From Leucaena leucocephala (Eukaryota > Streptophyta > Magnoliopsida > Fabales > Fabaceae), in assembly GCA_037074615.1 (NCBI GenBank), contig CM073518.1, positions 5,766,001 to 5,830,000 on the forward strand: 64,000 nt of DNA, read 5' to 3'. Made by a program: the position numbers and the translations under genes. The notes under the pieces are model-generated. The model ran no database searches. It saw only the letters and a list, made by a program, of their open reading frames with translations, and was not told the origin of the DNA. The first letter of the stretch is position 1. The number at the start of each line of letters is the position of its first letter. Below, piece by piece: positions 1 through 13,926 of the stretch.

Positions 1-46
1 CTCGTAAATTAACGGGGAGCATGGGAATTAATGAGAAGGAACTTAC

Positions 47-183
47 AGAGTGAGATTTGGTGACCAAGAACGGGTGGTGGTGGGAAGGGGAAAGACAGAA
101 GGGGTGGATAAAGAAGACGAAGAAGAAGAAGACTGGGGAGGAGGATGGTGTTGGGGAAGGTGATGGAGATTGGGAGATTCCAT
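47..183 (-). CDS. Possible first coding exon of an unidentified leftward gene (partial)
   Basis: On the minus strand an ATG at 183-181 opens a frame of 45 codons plus 2 bases, ending at a good splice donor (CT|GTAAGT, GT at 46-45). The predicted N-terminus is rich in His, Pro and Ser (MESPNLHHLPQHHPPPQ, then seven Ser) and ends in WSPNLTL, a style common at the start of plant transcription factors. No domain lies inside the window, so the family is not identified. A TATA-like stretch lies around 195-205, closer to the ATG than usual. The rest of the gene would lie left of position 1. It could also be chance low-complexity sequence; the donor and unbroken frame are the only support. Confidence 0.35.
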
Positions 184-723
184 AATAATGATAGATTTAT
201 AATAAGGGTTTTAAAAGAGAATATAAGGAGGCGCTTGAAAATCCCAAGATGATTAAATGTGTTGTTGTTGTGGGTTTGATGAGGGCGAAGGGAATCTGCT
301 GTGACAGTACTCCCTCTTATTCAAAGGAGAACAACACAGTTCCCAGGTGACACCCACATACCTCGCTGCTTTTCCCCCACTTTTTTCTCACTTCTCTCTC
401 TCTTCTCTTTACTCTTTCAAGTTCTCCATGTTACTATGTTAGCCTTCAAAAGAAAGGAACACAGCATGCGTATTTCTTCTCCATGCCTCTCTCTCTCTCT
501 CTGTGACTTTAATTATTTATTTTCCTTTTAGGCCGACTAGTTCCCTTTTTATATATTTTTCCTCCTCGCTCTCCCGAATGCTCGACCCTGTATTTAAAAA
601 AAAAAAATTTAACCTATCTATCTACCCACCATCTTTTTCGCTGCTTCTCTCTCACTCTCTTCAACTATATTTGCCTTTTATGTACGCTGTCTCTGCAATT
701 ACAGGGAGATGATTATAGCCCCC

Positions 724-774
<51 letters not shown>

Positions 775-2987
775 ATAAAATACCTTCCCTTCAATCCCAA
801 GGGTTTCAATAAAGCTCTGCTACCGGAAATGATAGCAGCCACGCTCTCTTCTTCCACCACCCAAACAAAAAAATGGCGTGTCGCATATATACTCTACTTA
901 CGCTGTGCTTCACTTTGGTCGTTTGTTCGGTAACTATTAGAACCCAAACTAGCATTATAAACAAGAATGAATCCATGGCTTACATTTGACAATCAGAATG
1001 CATCACCAGTTCGTAAAGTAGTGGAGAAAGAATGTTGAATTAATAAATATTAATATTATGTTAGTTGAGATGATAAATAGTGTAATAATATTCATAGAAG
1101 AATAACACAGATCCTCTCTTGTCTCACTGGTAATTGAGAGAGAGAATCTTCTCGTTCTCATCTCATCAAACAGTTTCAAATTTTTTTCTTCAATATATTA
1201 TTTCATCCGCGAATTTTATTGACTAATCTACTTGTTAACTAAATTACTAATTAAAAATACGTAGTACACATGTATAATTGTAATCGTAATTACTTATATA
1301 TGCTCCATGCTGACAAATTAGTTAACGAATAAAAAAAATATTTGTGGGAGGAATAGAATATTCTCTCATATTCCCAGGGAAGACAATAGAATAATAAAAG
1401 ATCATAGGCATAAATTAATGAGATAATTGTACTTAAGTACTGTAGAAGATATTTAATTATAAAAAAATTCTATAAAATTATTAAACAGCTAAATAGTCCT
1501 AAGAGATAGGGAGATAATTTTTTTAAAATATAAAATAACATAATTATTGTTGCTATAATGAAACGTATTCTTTCGATAGGTGATAAATTTTATGTTTTAT
1601 TATAACGGAGATAATTATTTCATTTTATAATTTAAAAAATTATCCTCAAATTCTCTAGGACTATTCAGTAGTTTAATAATTTTATAAAACTCTTTTATAA
1701 TTAATTATTTTTAACAGAATTTTAATACAATTTTTCCCAAATTAATTAGTCAGTGTGTCCTTGAGTTGACTCTTTTTGACCAGGTAGGACATGGTGGATG
1801 GACCTGACCAACGACTGAGGTGACTATTAATAAAACGCTGGCGTTTTAGCCAAGATCATCAACCTATCTATTATAGCTTTTTGCCTTTTCTCTTTTCAGC
1901 ATCGCAATTCTTTGTCAGAATCCTTATAATCTGGTGGGATGCTCCCCTCCCCTATTTTTTTTTTTAAGTATCTCCACTACTATTTGGTTTTATTCATATC
2001 TTTTTATACATAATTGGTTTTGAAATTTGAAAACTATAATATAAACCACTTATTTTTTATCCCAAGTTGAGGATAATCGGGACACTTGTCCTCAATTATA
2101 TATTTTCCTCGATCAAGATCAGTTTGCAGTTTCATATAATTAGCTAGTGTTATTTGGAAAAGAAAAGGGATAATATAACGGTTATATTAAAACTTAATAA
2201 GAGTGATGTTGATCGGTGATAATTAAGTTTGTACACTGTGGATAATATAAAACAAAAAAAACAAAAAAGAGAGGATATATATATATATATATATATAATC
2301 GCGGTTCAACGCAGGAACAGAAGAATTGGTCAATGAGAGCTTTATCCTTTTGGGGGGTTGATTTAATTCGTAAAAGCAAGGGTCTCGTCGAATCCACTAA
2401 ACTCATATATCAACTTCAAAGGAATCGAGCCATCTGAAAAAGATAAAGATGAATCACTTCCAATATATTTTTGTTTTAGCTGCGTCACGTCATAGTACAG
2501 CTTAACATGGATAATAATCCAGTACTATTATCTCACAAATATACATATGCTCTCTCTTTTCTCACCACGATAATCATGTAAACAACAGTTCCCATTTCGT
2601 ATTATACGAAGTTAATTATTTCAATGGCTTTCTTTAATTATATATATATATATATATATATACTTATAGCCTCGAATCCAATTGGATTCAACTTCAGTGG
2701 TAATGGTTGTGGCCTCCACGGGAAACGACATCCCACTCTACCAAGCTATTTTGTCTTCATATTGTCCGGTCAAATAATAAACTAATTAATTTTATTCTCA
2801 CACTTGCAAAGGCTATATAATAGCCTAACCATATATAGTTGGCCACTGCACGCACGTATAATAATGATAATTATGTATATGTAAAAAATAATATATCCAG
2901 CCAATTTGTTGTTAATTTTACTCATATATTGATCTCTCTTACTTAACCACTCAACAAATAGCATTTAATATAAACACTAAAATTAAG
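184..2987. other. Intergenic, AT-rich, no gene recognised
   Basis: No reading frame here has splice support or family resemblance. The stretch contains CT-rich tracts (about 380-520 and 640-665) and TA microsatellites at 727-771, 2272-2297 and 2640-2661. Part of 184-700 may be promoter and leader for the candidate exon at 47-183. Confidence 0.6.
727..771. repeat. (TA)n microsatellite
   Basis: An uninterrupted TA run of about 45 bases. Similar runs occur at 2272-2297, 2640-2661, 6990-7028, 9055-9102, 16597-16620 and 38134-38163. Confidence 0.95.
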
Positions 2988-3652
2988 GGTGTTCACAAGG
3001 TTGGGACGGGATCGGGATAACCTCGTCCCATATCTCATCCCAAAATAGTATACAGTACATATTTTGTGTCTCGTATTTTGTCCCGTTCCAAAAATATTTC
3101 GTCCTATTTAGAAACGGGACTGATTTGGGATAGGACGGGACATCCCGATTTTATTTTAAAAAAAATAGACTACTAGATATTTTATACATAGTCTGTCTAT
3201 TAGTAACATATAATTAGAATGTAAAAAATAATAAAAGAAATTAAATTCTCCATATTATGATTACCAATTTAAAACAATAAATATAATTAATTATACTATA
3301 AATATCATTACTTTTTTAATTTTTTTTTACTTCACCAACTGAAGTTACTGTTTCATTTGTAAAGAAATAAATATATGTAAAAAAGAAAAAAATAAAATTA
3401 TCTAATAAATAATATGATATAACTAATATTATTTTTTATTTCTATTTTTATAAAAAAATATAAATAAAATAAACATATTTTTTATTTTTTTTAAATATTC
3501 GGGACGGGACGGGACGGGAGTCTCTAGGGTCAGATTGAGACCCGCCCCGTCTCGACCCTTCCTCCCGTCCTGTCGTAACGGGACAGACCCGTCTCAAATT
3601 GCCTAAAATCGGGTCGGGATAACCTGAGACGGGACAATTTGAACACCTCTAA
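2988..3652. mobile_element. hAT-like non-autonomous element (MITE)
   Basis: The left end GGGTGTTCACAAGGTTGGGA and the right end, read inverted as AGAGGTGTTCAAATTGTCCC, form imperfect terminal inverted repeats with subterminal runs of CGGGATAACC and GGGAC on both sides. The middle is AT-rich and has no coding frame. The GGGTGTTCA type of end is typical of plant hAT MITEs. A clean 8-bp duplication was not found: both flanks contain ATTAA, so the exact ends are uncertain. Confidence 0.55.
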
Positions 3653-3737
3653 TTAAAATAAGGGCACGACAGAAAACATAATTATATATTGATCTCTCTT
3701 AACCAATCAACATATGTATATGTACACAGTTATATGT

Positions 3738-4231
3738 GTGTTTGAAAAGTATTTAACCCCAATTTAAAAGAGTTTTTAGCTCAAATTTTGATTTAGAAAA
3801 ATTTTAAAACAAACAGTAATATTTATCCAAGAAGATTTTTTGACCAAATTATAGTTTAAAACTAAGGTTTTAGATAAGCTACTGAGACTATTTTCTGGAA
3901 CAGTAAAAGAACTTATGAATTATCTAGTTATTATTTTACCCTTATTTTTTCTTATATTCTCTTTCCTCTCTTTTCTCTCCTCTCTACCTTATATTTTTCA
4001 CCCTCTCTCCTCTCTCTTTTTCATATTTTCTCTTCTCTTCTTTATCATATTTTTAATAAAATTGTATCTTTCTGATAATTTTTTAATTATAATTTTTTTT
4101 TTAACAATAACTATCTAAACACTCATTTATTTAAAACTATTTTTTTATAAACTATTTCCAGAATTTTTTTTAAAAAATTATCTAAATTTTTTTTCATAAA
4201 TATTTTTTCAAATTCTTATTTAAACATACCT
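3738..4231. mobile_element. Tourist/Harbinger-type MITE, same family as 25325-25808
   Basis: It begins TGTGTGTTTG and ends TTTAAACATACC. Internally it follows the MITE at 25325-25808 in the same order: an AAGGTTTTAGATAAGCTACTGA-like segment, then a TTATTTTACCCTTATTTTTTC segment, a CT-rich core, and AACTATCTAAACA near the right end. It is an old, degenerate copy. The small frame at 3915-4118 is only its CT/T-rich core. Confidence 0.6.
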
Positions 4232-6986
4232 ATATCATGTTGCATAGTGCATGTAATATATTATACCGACCTAGACCTAGCCACTGCCATAACCTAGAGA
4301 AGAAAAACCAGATACGTTTTGTAAGGTTAAACGCTCTGCAGAGTAGTGTACGAGGCCGTTTCTCTCGAGTTATTGAGCTCCACAGAAACACGATGACTCG
4401 TGAGTGAATATTATGAGATACCAGAGCCAGCTAGAGCCAACAAGAGGGGAATAAAAAATGCTAAAAATGAATAAACAAGAGAAATCGTCCGGCTTATTAA
4501 TATATATAAGGAAGCTCTGAATGGTTCACACCAGATGAAAAGATGATGGAGGACCGAGATAGCAGATCGGTATGGGCGAGCTTCACTTTGCTTTTAGCAC
4601 TTTCTTCTGCCTTTACCCTTCTGGCACCAGACACACATATATTCTTAATTCACATTCGTATATCCAACAAACATTTTCCACGGTCTTCTTTAAACTTTTA
4701 TTCTATTTCCCTTACTAGTAAACATCCCTTGTCACCTTTATCTCATTTCATCCCCTCGCTATTTTTCGAGATCCATTTCTCTAAAGCCATGTCTCTCTTG
4801 TTAATGCAAGTTTTAAAGAAGATTACAAGATTATTAATCTCCATGAATGCATCAATATCGTTTTGTTATTTTATGTAAGAGAAGAATAAAATAACAGAGA
4901 TGGAAGTTGCAATAAATAAGATTAAAAAACAGCGTGTAAAGCTGCCGCTAATTCTCCCACATATCGTCCGTCAGACAAGGGTATGGGTTTGTCCTTAATT
5001 AAATGCGTTATAGTTTTCCATTAATGTGCTGAAATCGATGAACTGAATCAGTCGACCAAGTAGAACAGTACGTCCTTGAGGCTTGAGATCGATGCTTTCT
5101 TCAGCAAAACAAAAAGCTGAGTTCGTCAAAAAATGCATACTTTTCAATGCCGCATTCATTCAAAAGAACTCGCTTTGTTAATTTGGATGAATTCCCCCCG
5201 CCCCCCCCCCCCCTCCTGAACATCCCCAGAGGCAGATCGATTAAGATACTGCCAGATTCCTTTTGGCTTTCCCTTTCTCATATAACCGTTATTTTCATAA
5301 AATTTTGTTGACCAAATAACTTTTCCTCTTAAAATTTATAGACCTAATAATACTATTAATTAAGTCTACCTTAACTCCGTAAAAGAATGTTATAAACGAT
5401 CGTTGGTTGCTTGCTTTAAGAGTTCATCAGTTCATCATTTTATTAAAGAACACCTTTTTGTCCTAGTCTTTAAACATTCAACCCAATTGGGTTGAGTCTC
5501 TTATCATGGAAGTCTACTTTATGATAAAGTTCTTTCAAGTTGCAGATATATAACATATCCGAGTCATTTACTTTCACTAGTGTGTGGACGTACTTAAGAG
5601 TTTAATTCACAGTTTTCTTTGGTAATGACGTGATTAAAAGATTCCTAGTTAGTGTTCCTTCTCGTCACTGCTTGATGACATTCAATTCACAAAACTATTT
5701 CTCCCTTTTGCGATTCATCGCATCTCCTTTCATTTTTTTTGTGCCTTTCTTTCTCTAGTTTCTAGCCACAAGCCAGAGATTGCTATTCAAAGGCCTTTCG
5801 ACATTATTAGCGATGCTTCTTCCTGTGGCATTATTCACCAAACAATTTCATAACCTTTCTCTCTTTTTTCTTCTTTTTTGAATTAATCAGATCGCTTGTG
5901 TCGGATTTGTCCTGGAGCAATTAGAATCATACACATTTACGCAGGACATGCAATAATTGCCACTTTCACAGAATCAAATCTTTGTTTATTGTGCAAAGGC
6001 ATCATCCCTGAATAATTTTATATGGTCCTTGGCAATTAATTAGCGAGTCTCAGTCCATGCATATTCCTTATATATATATACATACCTGTGCAAAATACAT
6101 ATTACAAAACCCTCAGGTCATATAATTAACTGGTGAACACTTTTCATATTTTGAGGTGGGGGGGAGTATATAACCTCGTTTAAGTGAATAATTCGGGCAG
6201 TCATTAAAGACCCACGATTTCCTTTTACTTCAATTATTAGATCCGACTGTATGGCTATCCATTTGCCTCATGAGAAAAAAGAAGAAAATCGTAATAATAA
6301 TGATGCCAATGCTAATAATAAAAATGAATAGAAGTGTATTGCGAGGAAGTATTATAGTTTTGGTAAAAACCCTGAAAAGCAGGTGAAAAAGCATGGTGTG
6401 TGGACTGAAAAAGTGGAGTGATGAGAAGAAGACAAGGCATTGGAACAGGAGAATATATGCTTTCTCAAACTGATGACGGGCATGAAATCCAACCCTGAGG
6501 GACCCTGCTCTATTATATCTCATTATATATATTACCATTTTCTTTCTAGTCTGTGTTCTCCATCCCCTCATTTGTCCTTAATTAGAGTTCTTCTATTGCT
6601 CATATCCTCTACCATCGATCTCCCACACACCGTCCACCACCTCCATACCCAATATTTCCGCCTTATTTCCAAGTTCTCTACATTAATTAATTAGATTAAG
6701 GACAAAAAAATAAATTAAAAAGAAAGTGTTGGTTTATTTATATGTGGTGGTTACGTTTGCCCTGTGCTCCCTTATAAACTTCAACATACGAGGTGGTTTT
6801 GGTTCTGTGATATGAGAATAGTCATCATCAATGATTCATTTCAATTTCCGTTTTTGAAGAGACCGTTGTCGGTAGGGATAAGGGGTCCCATATTTACAAG
6901 CAAAATCTCAGCATTATTCGTTTGTGTGATATGTCTGGTTTCATCATAGGGGTGAAGAATATAGCTTTCCCTTTTTCATTGATCTC

Positions 6987-7031
<45 letters not shown>

Positions 7032-9050
7032 AATATATAGGTTAGAGTCGCTGGACTAGTTTCGGAATTAATTTTAATTTTGAATCTCTCTCTTGCTATT
7101 ATTAGAGTATTACCATTAACCATCTGTGGTTAAGTGGTTAAGATTAGTTGTTAATCAGTTGTGATGTAAATCTGGTCAAAAGATCAAGTACAGCTGTAAT
7201 GCTCACCACGTCACACACTAAGGCCAATGGCTATAAATACTATACTTCACCACTATCATCGATAAGATCCAGAATTATCTTGTATACCTCTATCTCTGAT
7301 AGATATAACCCAACCCAACACGTAATTCATTGAACGCTTATGGAATTAATATATGTTACTTGTGCTTTTGGCTATATGAAACTGAATATTTCACTTAATA
7401 CAGCATCTAACAGTACAATAATACAATAATAATGCCACTTAATCAAGGAGAACGAAGACTATATATGTATATGACCTACACCATGATGAAAACCAGAAAG
7501 CAGACCCTAAAACATAGCACCAATAACATGTAACACTGAAAAATATTTCTAAAATATAAGTAATATTAATTATTTAGACTTATTTTATATACAATATAAA
7601 TAAAAAATAATATTATAAATGAATTTAGTTTATTTTAAAAGAGTTAACCATAGTAGATAAGAGTTTTACTAAAATCTAAAAGAAACTCTACCATGGTTAT
7701 AAAAAATAATTTTTAATAGACAAATAATTATGATAGAAAAAGAATAAGATGAGTTAAATTATTTATAACATATAAATTACTGAATCTTTTATAAATTATA
7801 TATTATAATTAGATAGATACTAAAGTAGACTTGATTTTATAATATAAATATTACACTTTTCTATAAACATGTATATTAATTAATAAAACGGTAATTATAA
7901 AATTATTTATGAAATATTCTTAAAGATATTAAAAACTAGATTAAAGTGTATATATAAAAATAATGTAAGAGTCTATATAATTTTAATAAAATTGAAAAAT
8001 TAATTAATAATTTAGAAGAGTTTATCTTGGATATTTAGAATATTATCCCCAAGACGAACTTCAGAATCAAATCTAAACAATGTATTACATAATTTAGAGT
8101 ATACATAATGAACCCTACTATGGCAATATACAAGTATTCTTATATTTAAATTAGAAGACTATACAATTGATATAGTTTTAATCAATCCCCTAAAATTTTT
8201 TCTAGGATTCTAAGATGAGACTATCACTTGAAAAATATTAATAAAAATAGGGTGAGATAAACGTCTTAGTAACCAGCAATTCTACTCATCATACATACTA
8301 ATATGTGCTCATGAGGTGTCAAGTATGATAGATCATAAAATACAATATATAGAAAATAAAATATTATTATAATAAAATCAAATAGATAACACACCTAAGT
8401 TTCTCCAATCAATCTAACTGAACCGCCTTATCTCGCCGACTGAACCCATGGGCTAAATATAACTCCTATATATCTGGCCACTCAAAAAGCTAATTAATTA
8501 AATATTATAGGTAAGCCAAAATCTACATAGCACATGACCAGACTATAAGTTTATTCTCTCTCGATAAACAGGTGGAGGTATAGCAGCTCTAGTAAACAGG
8601 TGGGGCATGTCCCTCAATAAAATAGTAGGACAAAAGCTAATTATCGAGCTCCAATAGAGGCTATACCATACGATAGATATATAACTCTATCATCAGTTAT
8701 CCCCAGTACATAATTCTCAAAATAATCATATTAATCAAATCTCAATAACTTCATAAATATCATAAATTTTTTTTTTCTGAAGATAATATTTTTTTTTTAA
8801 TTCTAATTTGTTCATTATATATAGGATATAAACACTCCTTATCTATAGGAAACAGAATATCAAAAAGACAAATCCTCCCTAGCAGAAACAGAAAATCAAC
8901 CCTCACCTTCCTTATCTATAGGATATAAACACTGTTCCCTAAGCTCAATGTCTTGTTCAATGACCCACCCCTGTAGGCCCATATCCTCTTTGAAGTCATG
9001 ATTTGCCAACAGATCTCAGATTGTTCATGTTACCCAAAAAAAACGTACTC

Positions 9051-9105
<55 letters not shown>

Positions 9106-9412
9106 AGTTTGTTCCGTTTCCTGGAAGCCATGAAAATTCACAATTCATATAACATTAATTATTGATCAAGCTTGAGAATACTATTACCCCATCATTATTC
9201 CAATCACATCTTCAGCATATGTCCATCTCCATTCTTCAGATCTATACACACAAGCTTCCAATTCTCGAACTTTGTGTCGCAAGTACTGATGTTGCTACGC
9301 ACTATCATCTTGTTGTAGAAGAAGCCTTAATCATCATCCCATCCTTATTTATAAGCCTAATACGTGCCGCTCTCCATTGCTGAGTAATTAAATGACCTGT
9401 TTTACATTAATT
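4232..9412. other. Intergenic, no gene recognised
   Basis: Highly AT-rich with TA runs at 6990-7028 and 9055-9102 and a C-tract at about 5199-5213. Short frames (for example 4543-4878) have no splice context and no recognisable domain. Nothing else was identified. Confidence 0.6.
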
Positions 9413-9866
9413 TTGGGCATGTTTGTATAAAAATTTAAAAAAAATTATAAAAAAAATATGAATAACTTTTAGAAAAAAAATTTTGGAGAAAAATTTATAA
9501 AAAAAAATGATTCTTAATAAATTAGTGTTTAGATAGTTATTACTACAATAACTTTTATAATTAAAAAAATATTAGAAAGGGTATAATTTTGTTAACAATA
9601 TGAGAGATGAGAGAGAGTGGAGAAGAGAGATGAGAGAAGGGAGAAAGTATAAAAAAAATAAAAATAAAATAATAATTAGGTAGTTTATAAATTTTTTTAC
9701 TATTCTAAAAATTAATCTCAGAGTTTATCTAAAATTTTAATTTTAAATTATAATTTTATTTAAAAATTATTTTAGCTAAATATGACTATTTATTTTTTAA
9801 AAAAATTAAACTAAAATTTAGGCTATTTTTTTTTAAATTTTAATTTTATATTTTTTTAAACATTTG
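9413..9866. mobile_element. Degenerate Tourist/Harbinger-type MITE, inverted relative to 3738-4231
   Basis: The left end GGCATGTTTGTATAAAAATT and a right end near AAACATTTGACCC bracket a segment that is the reverse of the family plan: TTAGTGTTTAGATAGTTATT near the left, a GA-rich core (GAGAGATGAGAGAGAGTGGAG), then AATAATTAGGTAGTTTATAAA. It is heavily mutated and ends are approximate. Confidence 0.5.
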
Positions 9867-9999
9867 ACCCTATCCTCATCCTGTGTGGTACCCTGCAAAT
9901 CTCCTTTCTATCTACAGTGCCACTACTTTATGATGAATTTAGATTAAGTTTCAGAGAATAATTATTATTATTATTTTGGAAGATAATAACTTTTAAAAA

Positions 10000-10620
10000 A
10001 GTAAACAAAAAAGTTGATGAACAGTTTAAATAGATTTTTAAAAAAAATTATAAAAAAAAAGAGTTTTAGACAACTTTTGAATAATAATTTTTAAATAAAA
10101 ATTTATAAAAAATAATTTTTAATAAATAAGTGTTTAAATAGATATTTTAAAATAATTTTTATAATTGATAATTTATCAGGTATGATATAAAAAAAAGACT
10201 TCAACGTTTATTATCTTCTTCTTTCTCTATGCTAGCGTCTCCTTGGTGACAACAAGCAATGACAACAGTGACCACCTCTCCATTTTGTAACGTCGTTGTC
10301 ACATGACGGCCTCCTCCGTTATAGCCCCCTCCATGACGGCCTCCCTCCGTGACAACGATATGGCAGAAGTGAAGAAGAAGACTCATGCAATTCTAGAAGA
10401 GAGGAGAGATTATAGAAAAAAATAGAGATAAAATAATAATTAGATAGTTTATAAATTCTTTTATTGTTCTACAAGTTATTTCCTATAATTTATCTAGAAC
10501 TATGATTTGGTCCCAAAAACTATTAGATAGTCTATAAATTCTTTTATTGTTTAATTTTTTTTAAACTAAATTTAAATCATAATTTTTTTAAAAATTATAA
10601 TTTAGGGTTACGCCTTAAAC
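10000..10620. mobile_element. MITE copy carrying a GC-rich internal segment
   Basis: The outer parts match the same MITE family: AAATAAGTGTTTAAATAGATA around 10120-10140 and AATAATTAGATAGTTTATAAA around 10430-10455. Between about 10200 and 10390 lies a segment of quite different composition, with repeated GACGGCCTCC and CCGTGACAAC-like words, unlike any other copy here. Ends are approximate. The source of the inner segment is not recognised. Confidence 0.4.
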
Positions 10621-13548
10621 TATGTTTTTCGTTTTCGGCCCGAAACCATGATTTCTAAAGACTAATAAATTGTTTGGCTACCCTTCCAAAAGTGCTTTTT
10701 TTTGGGTCCTACCAAAACATCCTGGAAGCCGTGTTGATACTTCTTAGCTTGCAGACTGGACAAAGGGCGTCTAGGGCACAATTCCTCCTATAGAGTAGTC
10801 CTTCTTTAGTAGCCATATCAGAGCACTCGATGGCCAGCAATTCATTATTGGCCATAGCATCCGATGACAAGTAATTCATTAGCACGTTTAGAGTGCTTCT
10901 TTATTACCTATATGTTACTGCAAATTAAGCTGTCCTTCCTTTCGGTGTTTAATAATCTCTAAAGATGACAAGTAATTTATATTCCCTTTTTGTCTATTCT
11001 TGTGGCCCTAATAAGTAGACTAGAGGGACTTGTATTGTATCCCGTTTTCCTTTATTGACAATTTCATGAAGATAGCGTAAATGAATTGACAGCTTTAACG
11101 AATCAGTAAAGGATCGTATACTCTTCCCTTCTCATCGTCTTCAACATTTTAAGGGTGACGATTTTTATGTGAAGGATAGTGAAGTCATTTCACCACATCC
11201 TAAAAATCTTATTTTAGTCTTTGTGATTTTGGGGGACTGATTTGATATTTGACTAGAGGCATTTACTCGTCTTGTTTTTTGCTTATTCTATGCCAGTGTA
11301 ACTTGATTCGTGCGCACCCAAATCAAATCACCGGATCCGACTAGATCTTACTGTCGAGAAGCGTGGGCTTAAAAAATATCAGGTGAGCCCAGGCCTGTGA
11401 AAAAGGTAAATGGGCCAGCTGTCATCATGATGGGCCGAATGGTGGAAGCATGATTATTTTGCGATGAGTGGCACAACAAATGGGAGACAAGTGGATCTAA
11501 AATCGTCAAAACAAAATCCATGGAGCAATAACAAAATGTCAACCTCGCAAACACCAAACCACCCTACCACTCTAAGTTTACATATGAGGATAATAGATAG
11601 TTTATCCTGTCTGATATTAGTATCATCTAAAAAAAAAGGAGATTTTGCCCTACCTTTACATTTGGATCGTGATGAGCCCAATCTCTTTTAAAAAAAATTG
11701 TATAAAAAAAAAAAAGAAAGAAAGAAACCCCCACCCCACCTCCACCATTGTTTCGTCTCTTACTTTTAAAGGACCAGATCCTTTGAACAATTTTTTTAAT
11801 GAGAGCAAAGAGTACCAAAACGAAAAACCAAACGAGAAACTATCTTCCTTCATCAACACCCGCCTCTTGCCTAAAAGGTAGAGGTTAATTAAGAGTACAA
11901 AAATTCCCATTTATCTTATGTGCAAGCTTTGCTAAATGATCTCAACAAGAGTAATGTTTTCCTCGTGCCCATGTTTTATCGTATCCTTAAAGGAATGGTG
12001 ACAGTCACGCCACACCACAACCTCTGGTAATCAAGTGAACTGCTTCTATACAGTCAGAGAAAATAAGCTATTTTCCTAAATTTTGTAGATCAGCATAAAT
12101 TAAAACCATGTATAATCCCAATCGTGTCTGCTTGCCTTTTTTTTTTCATTTTTTGCTTTAATAATTTTCCACAAATCAGCGATAAATCCCATATATATAA
12201 TTCATGCACACACAAAAAAACAGAGATATTATATTTTAAAAAGGTGAATAACAATATTACTGAAATAGATACTCTTGCACGGACTTACGTGGTTGCTAAT
12301 TGCCATCACCTTTGTAAAAACAAAAAGGAAAAAAAGACAAGTTGCTGTCGCTTTTTTAAATTGTGTCATTTTAAGCTCCGTCGGCAAGGGTTGTCGTAAA
12401 ATTTCAATTGTGCAACTACTACGAACAACACAAAGGAGGAAATTAAAAGTTTTGAATTAGAAAATTGAGATTTAAAATATTGATTTAGTTTTTTTGTAGA
12501 TAAAAGCAGGACAAAAAAGAATCAAATGCTAATAGAAGACAATGCCTTTATGTTTCTGTTTTCAAAAGAAAAGGCGCACTTTATGACACAGAGAAATCAA
12601 TATTAAAAGGCAAAGATATTGCATAATACAAGAAAGATTTTTTCTTTTTTTTTTTTTTTTTTTTTGCGATGAAAAAAGAAGAAATGGAAAGTTATGGCCA
12701 CGAAGCAAAGAAAGTGAGATCTTAAGATGGCAATGACATGACAGTGGATGACGCTCTATTTGTTTCATGTGGGTCTATAAAGTACCCTAACCCTCCCCTA
12801 CTGCTTTTATTCTCATCAATTTTTGGATATTAAGCTTCATTTAATTCTCTATTCGAAATTTGGATATTAGGATATTACGTTACGAATCAGTTCAGTTATT
12901 GTGATCCAAGTTTTTTCCTGCTTTTCTTCTTAGTAATTGAAAAAAACAAAAGGAAATGTTGATTGAGGCTTTGAGTAAACAGGACAAGTTATAAATTTCA
13001 TATTGTTATTGTTGAGAATTCATTCTTCATAAAGTTCATGAGTAAATAAACTTCTATTATTGTTATTCGAAGAGATTTGGATATTACAAAATTTATTTTT
13101 TTATTATAAAAAAAAGTTTAATTAGATGCGACACCAGTCTTCTATTAAGATCAAAATAAAATTTTAAAATTTAGATAACGTTTATAGGAAACTTATAAAA
13201 TTATTTATTAAAAAATTTATCATAACAATAATAAAAATTAAATTTATATTTTTATAAAATATAAATATATTATTTATTATTTATACTAACTCTAATTTAG
13301 TATATTACAAAATTATAATAGAGGTAGTTCTCGTGGAGGTTTTTTTTGTATTCATATAAACTTTTGATATTTGAGCATCCATAATCCAAGCGCTTCTTCT
13401 TCTTCTGTTTTAGGGTTTTTTGTTTAACATATATAATGTTTGTGTAATGTATGTGTATATACATATTACAGGACATACTTTTTTAATTTTAATTTTTTAT
13501 GGATTATGCACACGTAGGAAAATAAAAACAATCACAATCATTTATATA
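10621..13548. other. Intergenic, with a partial SINE-like copy
   Basis: No gene recognised. About 11565-11705 resembles the 3' half of the repeat at 40434-40739: shared words include GGATAATAGA, followed by a TTTGCCCTACC/TTTACCTTACCC and GATCGTGATGAGCCCAATC/GATCGTAGGTGAGTCCAACC pattern and an A-rich tail. The remainder is AT-rich with poly-T runs (12642-12665). Confidence 0.45.
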
Positions 13549-13926
13549 GTGTCTGTTTGTTTAGTTGTCCTTAAAACTATAATTTAAAAAACATTTTTAT
13601 ACCAAATTATAGTTTAAGTCAAAAATTGAACAGTCTTCAAAAGTATAAAAAAAATTATAAATTAAACTATAATTTTATATGATATCAAATTATAGTTTCG
13701 GATAAATTTCTAAATGGAGGAAAGTACTTTTGGATTATGTAATGACTATTTTATTTTTATATTTTTCTCTATCATTTTATCTCATATCATTTTTAGTAAT
13801 TTATCTATAAAAAATTTATTATGATAATAACTATCTAAATATTTATTTTTTTAAATTATTTTTATTCTAAAAATTATTCTCTATAATTTATTTTTATAAG
13901 TTCTTTTATATAAGCTAAATCAAACG
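13549..13926. mobile_element. Degenerate Tourist/Harbinger-type MITE
   Basis: It starts GTGTCTGTTTGTTTAG and ends AGCTAAATCAAAC, the degenerate counterparts of GTGTGTTTGG and CTAATCCAAAC in the intact copy at 25325-25808. Internal landmarks are in family order: TAATGACTATTTTATTTTTA, TTTTTAGTAATTTATC, and AATAACTATCTAAATATTTA near the right end. Confidence 0.5.

Noticed and set aside
3915..4118. 67-codon very hydrophobic frame
   Set aside because: It is the T/CT-rich core of a MITE; hydrophobicity comes from TTT and CTC codons.
4543..4878. 111-codon frame with a hydrophobic N-terminus resembling a signal peptide
   Set aside because: After the first 35 residues it is low-complexity translation of AT/CT-rich DNA, with no cysteine pattern or family resemblance.
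11369..11910. Cluster of six overlapping 60-84 codon frames on both strands
   Set aside because: No splice sites or domains; part of the region matches the SINE-like repeat at 40434-40739.
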